Positions 8,206 through 16,251 of a stretch of DNA of 64,000 nucleotides are shown piece after piece (the first letter of the stretch is position 1; each line of letters starts with the position of its first letter). The stretch spans positions 29,614-93,613 of the forward strand of contig JAWKUH010000020.1 of assembly GCA_041398665.1 (NCBI GenBank), given 5' to 3'. Source of the stretch: Rohdeia sp041398665 (GTDB taxonomy: Bacteria > Planctomycetota > UBA1135 > GCA-002686595). The notes under the pieces are model-generated. The model was given only the letters and a program-made list of their open reading frames with translations. It was not told the origin of the DNA and did not search any database. Made by a program: the position numbers and the translations under genes.

Positions 8206-11200
8206 TCACAGTTCGCGCAACCTCAGGTTCCTCCACCTCACCCGCAGCGGCTCCTCCCGCCCTCCCATACCGTGCACCTGCAACCCGACGAAGCCGGTCG
8301 GGTCCATGCCGTCGACGAGCACCGCGCAGGGCACACCGTTGAGCCACGTGCGGATCACGTCGCCGCGCGCCATCACGCGCACCGCGTTCCACTCCCCGTG
8401 ACGGAAGGCGTCGCGCGCTTCCTCGAGTTCGTCGAGCTGCGCCAGCCAACCGCGCCGCGACTCGTCGTAGACGCCGCAGCTCCAGGCTCGCTCCGCCGGA
8501 TCGATCTCGATCTGGTACCCGTGCACCCGACCCGCCAGGTAGGCGTCGTAGGCGTGGCTCCGGATCTGCACGCCCGAGTTCAGCTCCTCGTCGATCAGGA
8601 ACTCGTACTCGAGCACGAAGTCGCCGTGGTCGCGATCCGTGCAGAGGAACGTGTTCGGCTGGTTCGGGCGCGTCTCGCCGACGAGCTGGTCGCCCTCGAC
8701 CAGATACTCCGCCGCTCCGCCGCGCCGCGTCCAACCCGCGAACGGATCGGCCGCGCCGGGATCGAACAGCGGAACGAAGCCCTCCTCGCTCGCCGACCGG
8801 TCGTGCGGCAGCACCCACACGTTGCGGTAGCGCAAGCGGTGCCCGTGGTCCTGCAGCACGAGCGGACCGTCGCCCTCGCGCTCCTGCGAACCCGCGCCCG
8901 TCGAGCCCGGGACGGCGACGTCGTCGTGCACGAGCACGCCGTTGTGGAACACCGTGAGCCGCGCGTCGCTGACCTTGCGACCGCCCTTCCACCGCGCCGC
9001 GGTGAACTCGATGTCGTAGGTCTGCCACTCGCCGGGCCGCGCCGACATGTTCACGTCGGGCGCGCGCACGCCGTAGATCGAGCCGCACTCGTTGGGGTGC
9101 GGCGGCATGCCCCAGGAGTTGAGGACCTGCACCTCGTAGCGACCTTGCAGGTACACGCCGCTGTTGCCCTGGCCCTGCCCGCGTTCGAGCTCGGGTTCGT
9201 CGGGGACCTGGAACTCGACGTGCAGCGTCTGGTCGCCGAACGACTCGCGCGACTCGACGTTGCCCGAGCCCGGCACGCACTCGAGCGCGCCGTCCACGAC
9301 GGTCCAACCCGCGTCACCGCCGCCCTGGCGCTGGAACGCCGCGTTCGACACGCCGTCGAAGAGCACGATCGCTCCCGGCGGCGGCGCGGTGCCGCGTTCG
9401 ATCGAGTCCTGACGCCAGCCGCGCGCCGCGCGCCGGTCCGGTCCGCGCAGTCGGCAGCAGAAACCGAAGTCGCCGCCGCCCTGCGAGATCTTGAGCAACA
9501 GCTCGTTCCAGCCCGCGGCGAGGTCGACCTCGAACACGTCCTCGCCCACCGACAGGCCGCGCATGACGTCGTTGCGCCACACCTCGCGGCCGTTCAACCA
9601 CGCCGCCGCGCCGTCGTCCGACCCGATCTCGAGCCGCACGCGCTGCGCGGCGTCCGACCAGATCTTCGTGCGCGCGTAGGTCGCGGCGTTCGAGACGACC
9701 CCGTCCGCGTTCAGGTCGAACACGCCCGTGCGCGTCATCGCGGAGAGCGGGAGGTCGCTCCACCGCACGCCCTCGGCGTCGGGGTCGGTCTCCGGCGGGA
9801 ACACGGTGCCGAGCACCGCGCCGCCGCCGAGTCCGGCGCGCGTGTACGGCCCCGAGACGCGCCACGCGATCAGGAAGTCCTCGTCGCGCTCGACCGAGTC
9901 GATCGCCGCGAGCACCGCGTCGAGGTCCTTCTTCGCGCGGCAGTGCGTGAGCGCGCGCGCGAGCAGGTCCTCCGCGACGTAGCGATCGGCGGGACCGAGC
10001 CGCGGCGCGAGCGCGACGGCCGATCGCACGGCGGACGCGTCGAGCTCCGCCCCCGCGTCGTCGCGGTCGAGCACGCTGCGCACGTACGCCGCCGATGCGC
10101 GGTGCGGCACGTCCGCGGCGAGCTCGAGCAGTCGCTGCGCGTCGTCGCCCACGGGACCGGCGGCCGCGAGACGCTCGATCGCTCGGGACGCGCCGTCGGT
10201 GTCGCTGGTCGCGACCCGGCGCAACAGCGTGACGACCGCGTCCATGCAGCGCGCGCGATCCTCGCCCTGCGCGCTCGCGTACGTCGCGACGAGCAGGTCG
10301 GCGGCCGCGGCGTCGCGCCAGTTCGCACAGGCGTCGATCGCGGCGCCCGAGAGTTCGCCGTCCGCGAGGGACGCGCCGACGCGCTGCAACGCCCCCTCGC
10401 CGCCGATCGCGGCGAGCGACGGCACGAGTGCACGACGGTGCGCCGTGTCGGAGCCGTCGAACGCGTCGAGGACCGCGTTCGCGATCTCCTGGCTCGCACC
10501 GCCGCGGGCGACGACGGCCGCGGTCGCCCGACCGCAGCGGGGCAGCGCGTCCGCGTCGTCGACGTTCGCGAGTCGTTCCACGGTCGCGACCGCCGACGAG
10601 CCTGACGCCGAACTCTCGATCGCGTCCCAGGCCGCGTCGAACAAGGGGTCGCTCGCGTCGGCGGCGTGCGAGAGGTAGAGCTCGGTGTGCTTCGCACCGC
10701 CGCGCGCCGCGAGGACGCGCAGGAGCCCGGCGCGCCGCACGCCTCCGTCGTCCGCGTCCTTGGAAGCGTCGCGGACGTCGGCTTCGATCCTCTCGTCGAC
10801 GCCGGGGACGCGCGACGCGGCGAGCGCCTCGCGCGCGGCGGCGCCGCGCTCGTCGAGCGCACCGGCGAGATCCACGAGCAACCCGACCGCCGGGTCCGAG
10901 CCGACGCGACCGATCGCGCGCACGGCGTACGGAGCTTCGCCGGCGTAGTTCGACGTGACGAAGCGGCGCAGACCCTCGAGCGCCACGGCGTCGCCGCGTC
11001 GCGCGAGGACGTCGATCGCGAGTCGACGCGCGTCCGGCTCGAGACCGACGAGCGCGCGTTCGACGAGGGCGGACACGTCGGTCGCGGTCGACCGCGCGAG
11101 GACGCCCGCCGCGGCACCGGCGGCCGCGAGGTCCTCGGACGCGAGTTCGAGCAGGAGCGGTGCGGTGGCGGCGTCGGGTCGGAGGCGCGCGAGCTCGGCG

Positions 11201-11937
11201 AGGGCGCGCGAACGCGTGGTGCTCGACCGCGTCGTCGCGACGACGAACTGCAGTCCCTCGAGGGCCGAGGACGTGCGCGCGCCGCCGACGTCGACGCGAC
11301 GGCACGCGGAGAGCAGCGCGTCCTCGACCAGGTCGCGCACGGGCGCTTCGGCGGGCAGCGACCGGAGGAGACGCGGGAGGTACTCGCACCCGCGCGCGCT
11401 CTCGCCGAACGCGACGATCGCGAGCAGCCGGTCGGGCGACGACGCGTCGCGCGCCGCGGCGAAGAGCCGATCGAGGTCCGCGACCTCTCCGATCCGACCG
11501 AGCGCGCGCAGCAGCACCGCGCGGTCGCCGCCGCCCACGTCGACCGCGGCGCGGACCGCCTGGAGCGCCGCGCCTCGGTCCACGGACTCGACGACGTCGA
11601 GCGCCTGCGCGGTGCAGGCCTTCTCCGTGAGCAACGCACCGAGCGGCTCGACGCTCGCTGCGCCGCCGACGATCTCGAGCTGCTCGAGCACGAACGTCCG
11701 CGCGTCGTCGGTGCAGCCCTTCGCGAGCAGGTCGAGGTACAGCCGCTCGAGCAGCGCGCGTTCCGTTCCGTCGCCCGCGCGGCCCGCCGCCTCGAGGGCG
11801 ACGAGGTCCGTGCGGCTCGACCCGACCTCGAACGTCGCGAGGCGTTCGACGTGCTTCGCGAGCGCGTCCGGCGACACGTCCTGCGCGAGGGCGCGCGGCG
11901 CGGCGAGCGTGAGGACGAGGAGGATGGAGGAGCGCAT
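8206..11937 (-). CDS. Secreted HEAT-repeat protein with two DUF1080 domains
   Basis: A 1243-residue exported protein. After a short signal peptide (LLVLTLAAPRALAQ), residues about 40-640 are alpha-helical repeats rich in Ala, Leu, Arg and Asp, of the HEAT/armadillo type (RALGRIGEVADLDRLFAA, VRAIGRVGSDPAVGLLVDL). A beta-sandwich around 690-850 contains IGSDDGAAAWLNGREVW, like sugar-binding or PA14-like modules. Two DUF1080 (3-keto-glycoside hydrolase-like) domains end the protein, at about 870-1060 and 1065-1243. Each has the family pattern of LFDG/LFDP, GNSGVYLQGRYEVQVL or NSGVQIRSH, and a late W or WN strand. The ATG at 11937 overlaps the TGA of the upstream oxidoreductase gene in the string TGATG, so the two are probably translationally coupled. 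Planctomycetes often pair these two families, likely in sugar oxidation and cleavage. Confidence 0.88.
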   Translation of the reverse strand: MRSSILLVLTLAAPRALAQDVSPDALAKHVERLATFEVGSSRTDLVALEAAGRAGDGTERALLERLYLDLLAKGCTDDARTFVLEQLEIVGGAASVEPLGALLTEKACTAQALDVVESVDRGAALQAVRAAVDVGGGDRAVLLRALGRIGEVADLDRLFAAARDASSPDRLLAIVAFGESARGCEYLPRLLRSLPAEAPVRDLVEDALLSACRRVDVGGARTSSALEGLQFVVATTRSSTTRSRALAELARLRPDAATAPLLLELASEDLAAAGAAAGVLARSTATDVSALVERALVGLEPDARRLAIDVLARRGDAVALEGLRRFVTSNYAGEAPYAVRAIGRVGSDPAVGLLVDLAGALDERGAAAREALAASRVPGVDERIEADVRDASKDADDGGVRRAGLLRVLAARGGAKHTELYLSHAADASDPLFDAAWDAIESSASGSSAVATVERLANVDDADALPRCGRATAAVVARGGASQEIANAVLDAFDGSDTAHRRALVPSLAAIGGEGALQRVGASLADGELSGAAIDACANWRDAAAADLLVATYASAQGEDRARCMDAVVTLLRRVATSDTDGASRAIERLAAAGPVGDDAQRLLELAADVPHRASAAYVRSVLDRDDAGAELDASAVRSAVALAPRLGPADRYVAEDLLARALTHCRAKKDLDAVLAAIDSVERDEDFLIAWRVSGPYTRAGLGGGAVLGTVFPPETDPDAEGVRWSDLPLSAMTRTGVFDLNADGVVSNAATYARTKIWSDAAQRVRLEIGSDDGAAAWLNGREVWRNDVMRGLSVGEDVFEVDLAAGWNELLLKISQGGGDFGFCCRLRGPDRRAARGWRQDSIERGTAPPPGAIVLFDGVSNAAFQRQGGGDAGWTVVDGALECVPGSGNVESRESFGDQTLHVEFQVPDEPELERGQGQGNSGVYLQGRYEVQVLNSWGMPPHPNECGSIYGVRAPDVNMSARPGEWQTYDIEFTAARWKGGRKVSDARLTVFHNGVLVHDDVAVPGSTGAGSQEREGDGPLVLQDHGHRLRYRNVWVLPHDRSASEEGFVPLFDPGAADPFAGWTRRGGAAEYLVEGDQLVGETRPNQPNTFLCTDRDHGDFVLEYEFLIDEELNSGVQIRSHAYDAYLAGRVHGYQIEIDPAERAWSCGVYDESRRGWLAQLDELEEARDAFRHGEWNAVRVMARGDVIRTWLNGVPCAVLVDGMDPTGFVGLQVHGMGGREEPLRVRWRNLRLREL

Positions 11938-13238
11938 CACAGCGACCACCCCCCGCGCATCTCGCGGCGCATCAGGCGCGCCGCTCGCTCGTTCGTCGTC
12001 GTCTCGGTGACCGGGTCCCAGGGCACGACGCTGCCCGTTCGGATCGACATGTTGCCGAGGTGCGCGACCGTGATCGTGCGGTGCGCGTGCTCGATCGGCG
12101 CGATGGTCTCGCCGCGGTCGTGCACGCGGTCGAGGAAGTCCTGGTGGTGGCCCGGCGAGACCGGGTAGTGGATCTCGCTCGAGCCGAGCCGGCTCTCGAG
12201 GATCCCCGCGGGGTTCGCGTCGATGCGGCCGCGCGAGACGAACAGCGTGCCCTCGTCGCCCTCGAACGTGATCCCGTTCTCGCCCTCGCTCGTGACGTGG
12301 ATCTCGACGCCGGACAGGTACTTCGCCGACACCTCGAACGTCACCGGCGTGTTCCACGGACCGTCCTGCGGGAACGTCGCGGTGCCCTCGACCGAGATCG
12401 GTCCGGTGTTCGCGAGGCCCAGCGCCCAGTGCGCGATGTCGACGTGGTGCGCGCCCCAGTCCGTGATGTGCCCGCCCGAGTAGTCGTACTGGTAGCGGAA
12501 GTCGAAGTGCGTGCGTCCCTCGACGTACGGAACGACCGGAGCGGGTCCGAGCCAGAAGTCGTAGTCGAAGCCATCCGGCACCGGCACGACCGGACGCGGG
12601 TTCGTGGCGAGGCCGCGCGGCAGCGTGCAGACGACGCGACGGATCGCGCCGAGCCGGCCGTTGCGCACGAGTTCGCACGCGCGACGGAAGCGCGCGTCGG
12701 AACGCTGCTGGCTGCCCGTCTGGAAGACTCGTCCCGCGTCGCGCACGGCGTCGCTCATCGCGCGTCCCTCGGTGATCGTGTAGGACAGCGGCTTCTCGCC
12801 GTAGACGTCCTTGCCCGCCTGCGCGGCGGCGACCACGACGAGCGCGTGCCAGTGGTCGGGCGTCGCGACGACGACGGCGTCGACGTCGGTTCGCGCGAGC
12901 AGCTCGCGGAAGTCCGAGTGCACCGCGACGTCGGCGTCCCGCGTGTCGCGCCCCTGCGAGCGGTACTTCGCGACGGCCTGGTCGCGCGCCGCGATCGCGC
13001 GGTTCGCGTCGACGTCGCAGACCGCGACGACCTGGGCACCGTCGAGCTCCTGGAAGGAGTTCATGTTCGCCCGCCCCATGCCACCGCAGCCGATCACGCC
13101 GATCGTCACTCGGTCGAGCGCAGAGACGCGCCGCGTGCGCGCGAAGGCGAAGGGAGCCACCGCATCGATCGCGGCGGCTGGGAGCACGAGGGCGCCGGCA
13201 CGCAGGAGCGCGCGGCGCGAGACGTCGGATCTCGTCAT
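11937..13238 (-). CDS. Tat-exported Gfo/Idh/MocA family oxidoreductase
   Basis: A 433-residue NAD(P)-dependent oxidoreductase. It begins with a twin-arginine signal (SRRALLRAGALVLPAAA), so it should be exported folded, which is common for this family in Planctomycetes. The Rossmann fold follows with VTIGVIGCGGMGRANM near 45-60. VDAVVVATPDHWH and the catalytic-loop motif GEKPLSYTITEG (family EKP) come next. The C-terminal beta-sheet domain contains GGHITDWGAHHVDIAHWALG, typical of the group. The likely role is oxidation or epimerisation of a sugar in the periplasm. It is the first gene of a coupled pair with the HEAT/DUF1080 gene. Confidence 0.92.
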   Translation of the reverse strand: MTRSDVSRRALLRAGALVLPAAAIDAVAPFAFARTRRVSALDRVTIGVIGCGGMGRANMNSFQELDGAQVVAVCDVDANRAIAARDQAVAKYRSQGRDTRDADVAVHSDFRELLARTDVDAVVVATPDHWHALVVVAAAQAGKDVYGEKPLSYTITEGRAMSDAVRDAGRVFQTGSQQRSDARFRRACELVRNGRLGAIRRVVCTLPRGLATNPRPVVPVPDGFDYDFWLGPAPVVPYVEGRTHFDFRYQYDYSGGHITDWGAHHVDIAHWALGLANTGPISVEGTATFPQDGPWNTPVTFEVSAKYLSGVEIHVTSEGENGITFEGDEGTLFVSRGRIDANPAGILESRLGSSEIHYPVSPGHHQDFLDRVHDRGETIAPIEHAHRTITVAHLGNMSIRTGSVVPWDPVTETTTNERAARLMRREMRGGWSL

Positions 13239-13295
13239 GTCGTCGTCACGTCGAGGGCGCCGCGCGCTCGGTGCGCGACACCGCGACTCGGGGGG

Positions 13296-15593
13296 TCAAC
13301 GCACGTAACCGAGCGCACGCAATTCCTCGACGAGCAACGGGTCGAGGTTGCCCGTGTCGATCACGACGCGGTCGCTCGAGGTGCTCGTCCAGATCGTGAT
13401 GGAGCCCGGGGGGCCGCCGCCCTCCGGCGGTCCCGCGAGCAACGCGGCCGCGATGCGACCGTCGCCGGGGATCGGGAACTCGAAGCCGAGGACGTCGGGC
13501 CTCACCGCGGAGCCGTCGAGCGTGACCACGCCGGGGTGCGGCCAGGCGCCGTCGAGTCGCACGAGCACGAGCTCCGCCCGATCCTTCGCGGGGAAGAGCA
13601 GCGTCGCACTCGACGCCGTCGAACCGTCGGACTCGAGCAGCTCGAAGGGTCGCCGGATCGCGACCTCGTCGTGCTCGATCACGTCGAGTCCCGAGGCCTC
13701 GACGACCTGCGCCTCGTCGTCGTCGTACTCGAACAGCGCGGGGCGCGCCTCGATCTCGACCTTCGGTCCGGCGCCGATCGCGACGCGAACGACGTCTGCG
13801 CCACCCTCGCGACGCTCCGTCGCGAGCCGCAGCACGGGATCCTCCGGCACCGGTCGATCGGCGTCGGCGACCCACAGCGGTGCGACCGCGGTGCGGTCGA
13901 TCGGCTGCTGCCCGAGGAAGAGGTGGCTCTGCAGCGGCGCCGGGCCGGTCGTGCGGACGGTCCACGCGAGGCCCTTCGCCTTCTCGGAGGGCAGGAGCAT
14001 CACCTCGCGCGGAGCGTCGGTGACGTGCACGGAGAACGTCGCGACGGTGTCGCCCTCGCTCAACTCGCTCGAGTCCGCGCCCTCGACGTGCATGAACTTC
14101 CCGGAACCGATGCGCACGGAGAAGTGGGCGTCGAAGTCCTGCGTCCACGGCTGCACGTCGACGACGAGGCCCTGGTTCGGACGGAAGTCGGCGAGCGTCC
14201 GGGCGAACTCGTCGAGCGCCTTCTTCGGTGCGCGCGCGGCGAGGTCGTCGAGCTCGAGCGGGTCGTCGCGCCAGGCGAACAGCAGCGGCGGCTCGTCGGG
14301 TCCGGGCTCGATGTACTTGCGATCGGTCGTCCGCAGCGCGCGTTCGACGTTGTCGGAGCTCTCGACGAACACGCGCTCGTGCAGCGTCGCCGCGGGATCG
14401 GCGAACAGGGGCACGAGACTGCGCCCCTCGATCTTCGGACCGTCGGGGAGGTCCAGCAGGTCGACGATCGTCGGCAACACGTCGATGTTCTGCGTCAACG
14501 CGTGCGAGACGGCGCCCTCCGTCTGGTGCGGGAGCTTGACGATCAGCGGGGTGTGCACGACCGGCTCGAACAGGCGGTCGTGCGTGAACGCGATGCGCCG
14601 GCGACCCGTCCGGCGATCCTCGAGGTTCTCGCCGTGGTCGGCCATGAACACGACGATCGCGTCGTCGAAGGTGCCGGTGCGGCCGAGCTCTTCGAACAGC
14701 TCGCCGACCTTCTCGTCCGTGTAGGCGACCTCGGCGTCGTAGTACGCGCGGTCGAGCGCGAGGCGCAGGTCGGCGCGCTTGCGCTGCGGGACGTCCGTGC
14801 GCGACTCGATCCAGGCGTAGCGCTGCTCGGCCGGGACGGTGAGCAGCTCCGCGCGCCACTCGTCGACGCCGAGCTGCTTCGTGTGGTGTTCGACCCAACG
14901 GTCGCGCAGGTGCTCGGGCGGCGTGTACGGCGTGTGCGGGTCGAAGTAGTGGACCCACAGGAACAGCGGGCGGTCGGCGTGCTCGTCGCGGTAGCGGTCG
15001 AGCAGCACCTTCGCGCGTTCGTTCGTGTAGCCCGCGTTCGCGGCGGCCCAACGCTCCTCGCCCTCCAGCGTGCTCGGGATGGCCGAGTAGTCGTCCCAGC
15101 CGCGGCGGATCGCGGTGTCCGAGGGGTCGTCGACCCAGGCCCGGTGGCTGACGACACCGACGTTCCAGTAGCCCTCGTCGCCGAGGCGGTCGGCCATCGA
15201 ACCGTCGCCGCCGTTCGAGCGCGTCACGCCGGCGATCGGCACCGGCAGGTAGTTCGAGTGCGTGCGGACGTAGAGCCCCGTCATGATCGACGTGATCGAC
15301 GGGAAGGTCGAGTTGCACTGCGTCGTGTTCGAGTCGAACAGGTACGCGCCCTCCGCGAAGGCGTCGATGTTCGGACTCGTGTCGAGCTCGCAGCCGTAGC
15401 ACCCCAGTCGGTCGGCGCGCAGCGTGTCGACGATGACGAGGACGACGGGCGGTCGAGTCCCCGAGAGGTCGAACGGGTCGCGACCGCTCGGCGCGTCGGC
15501 CTCCCCGCCGTCCGAGCACGCCGCCGCGAGGGACGCCGCGACGACGCCGAGGAGGAGGCGCGTCGGTACGCGTCGACCGGTTCGAACTCGCAT
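13296..15593 (-). CDS. Lipoprotein of the sulfatase/alkaline phosphatase superfamily, Thr at nucleophile site
   Basis: A 765-residue protein. The N-terminus is a lipoprotein signal with lipobox SLAAAC (Cys26). Residues about 48-460 are the sulfatase fold: PVVLVIVDTLRADRLG (metal Asp56), HYFDPHTPYTPPEHL, and VFMADHGENL for the metal DH pair. At the nucleophile position the sequence is NSTFPSITSIMTG: the family pattern C/S-x-P-S-R becomes Thr96-Phe-Pro-Ser-Ile, so formylglycine cannot form there. It may therefore act as a phosphohydrolase or phospho-transferase, not a classical sulfatase. Residues about 500-765 form a beta-rich tail of unknown role ending LRALGYVR, a common ending in this group. 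A -10-like TATCAT lies 7 nt before the ATG. Confidence 0.85.
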   Translation of the reverse strand: MRVRTGRRVPTRLLLGVVAASLAAACSDGGEADAPSGRDPFDLSGTRPPVVLVIVDTLRADRLGCYGCELDTSPNIDAFAEGAYLFDSNTTQCNSTFPSITSIMTGLYVRTHSNYLPVPIAGVTRSNGGDGSMADRLGDEGYWNVGVVSHRAWVDDPSDTAIRRGWDDYSAIPSTLEGEERWAAANAGYTNERAKVLLDRYRDEHADRPLFLWVHYFDPHTPYTPPEHLRDRWVEHHTKQLGVDEWRAELLTVPAEQRYAWIESRTDVPQRKRADLRLALDRAYYDAEVAYTDEKVGELFEELGRTGTFDDAIVVFMADHGENLEDRRTGRRRIAFTHDRLFEPVVHTPLIVKLPHQTEGAVSHALTQNIDVLPTIVDLLDLPDGPKIEGRSLVPLFADPAATLHERVFVESSDNVERALRTTDRKYIEPGPDEPPLLFAWRDDPLELDDLAARAPKKALDEFARTLADFRPNQGLVVDVQPWTQDFDAHFSVRIGSGKFMHVEGADSSELSEGDTVATFSVHVTDAPREVMLLPSEKAKGLAWTVRTTGPAPLQSHLFLGQQPIDRTAVAPLWVADADRPVPEDPVLRLATERREGGADVVRVAIGAGPKVEIEARPALFEYDDDEAQVVEASGLDVIEHDEVAIRRPFELLESDGSTASSATLLFPAKDRAELVLVRLDGAWPHPGVVTLDGSAVRPDVLGFEFPIPGDGRIAAALLAGPPEGGGPPGSITIWTSTSSDRVVIDTGNLDPLLVEELRALGYVR

Positions 15594-15600
15594 CGCGACG

Positions 15601-15606
15601 ATGATA
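15601..15606 (-). promoter_or_regulatory. -10-like hexamer TATCAT before the sulfatase-family gene
   Basis: On the minus strand TATCAT is separated from the ATG at 15593 by 7 nt. No Shine-Dalgarno sequence is visible at the right distance. This fits a leaderless transcript, as at several other genes here. Confidence 0.4.
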
Positions 15607-15744
15607 GCCTCGTGCGTCGCGGCGGGCGGCGCCGCGCCCGGCGACCGACGGACGTTCGGGCGCGGGACGCGCGTCGCGTCGCCCGACCGGATCTCCCTCC
15701 GCGAACCGCACCCGCACGCTCCGAGCCGAGCCCGATCCCCCTCG

Positions 15745-16230
15745 ATGCGACCCGTCCCGATCCTCCCGCTCGCCGCCCTCCTCCTGATCGGTTGCTCCCA
15801 CGCGGACGACGCGGCCGTCGCGGCGGCGACCGCCGAGATGGCGTCGCGCGCGGAGGTCGCGGCGGAACACGCGCCCGTGCCCGACGCGCTCGCCGACCTC
15901 GACGCGGTCGTCGTCGCGGAGAACGCGATCCTCGAGCAGACGCTCGCGATCCTGCGCTCCGTCGGGAACGACCGTGAGGCGAAGGGCGCGCGTGAGGCAC
16001 TGCGCGCGATCGCGAAGCAGATCCCGCGCGTGCGCGAACGCCGCAGCGAGCTCGAGTCCGCGAGGTCGAAGCCGACCGACGCGCGCGCCTTCGCGCGCGA
16101 GGTGGCGCACGGCCGCCGCCTGCGCAGCGACGTCGGGCGCGAGCTCGGACGTCTCGGCGACGTGGACGGAGCGCGCACGGCGCTCGAGGGCGAGCTCGAG
16201 CCGATCCTGCGCTTCCTGGACGGGAAGTAG
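15745..16230 (+). CDS. Small lipoprotein, helical
   Basis: A 161-residue protein. The signal peptide ends in a lipobox-like LLLIGCSHADD (Cys near 17), so it is probably anchored to a membrane. The rest is almost wholly alpha-helical and charged, with long Ala/Glu/Arg stretches that could form a helical bundle or coiled coil. I do not recognise the family. I chose the ATG at 15745 because the signal peptide starts there; the frame upstream does not look like protein. It is divergent from the sulfatase-family gene and converges on the giant protein gene with a gap of 21 nt. Confidence 0.65.
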   Translation: MRPVPILPLAALLLIGCSHADDAAVAAATAEMASRAEVAAEHAPVPDALADLDAVVVAENAILEQTLAILRSVGNDREAKGAREALRAIAKQIPRVRERRSELESARSKPTDARAFAREVAHGRRLRSDVGRELGRLGDVDGARTALEGELEPILRFLDGK

Positions 16231-16251
16231 CGGCGCGCGGCCGCGCGGCGC

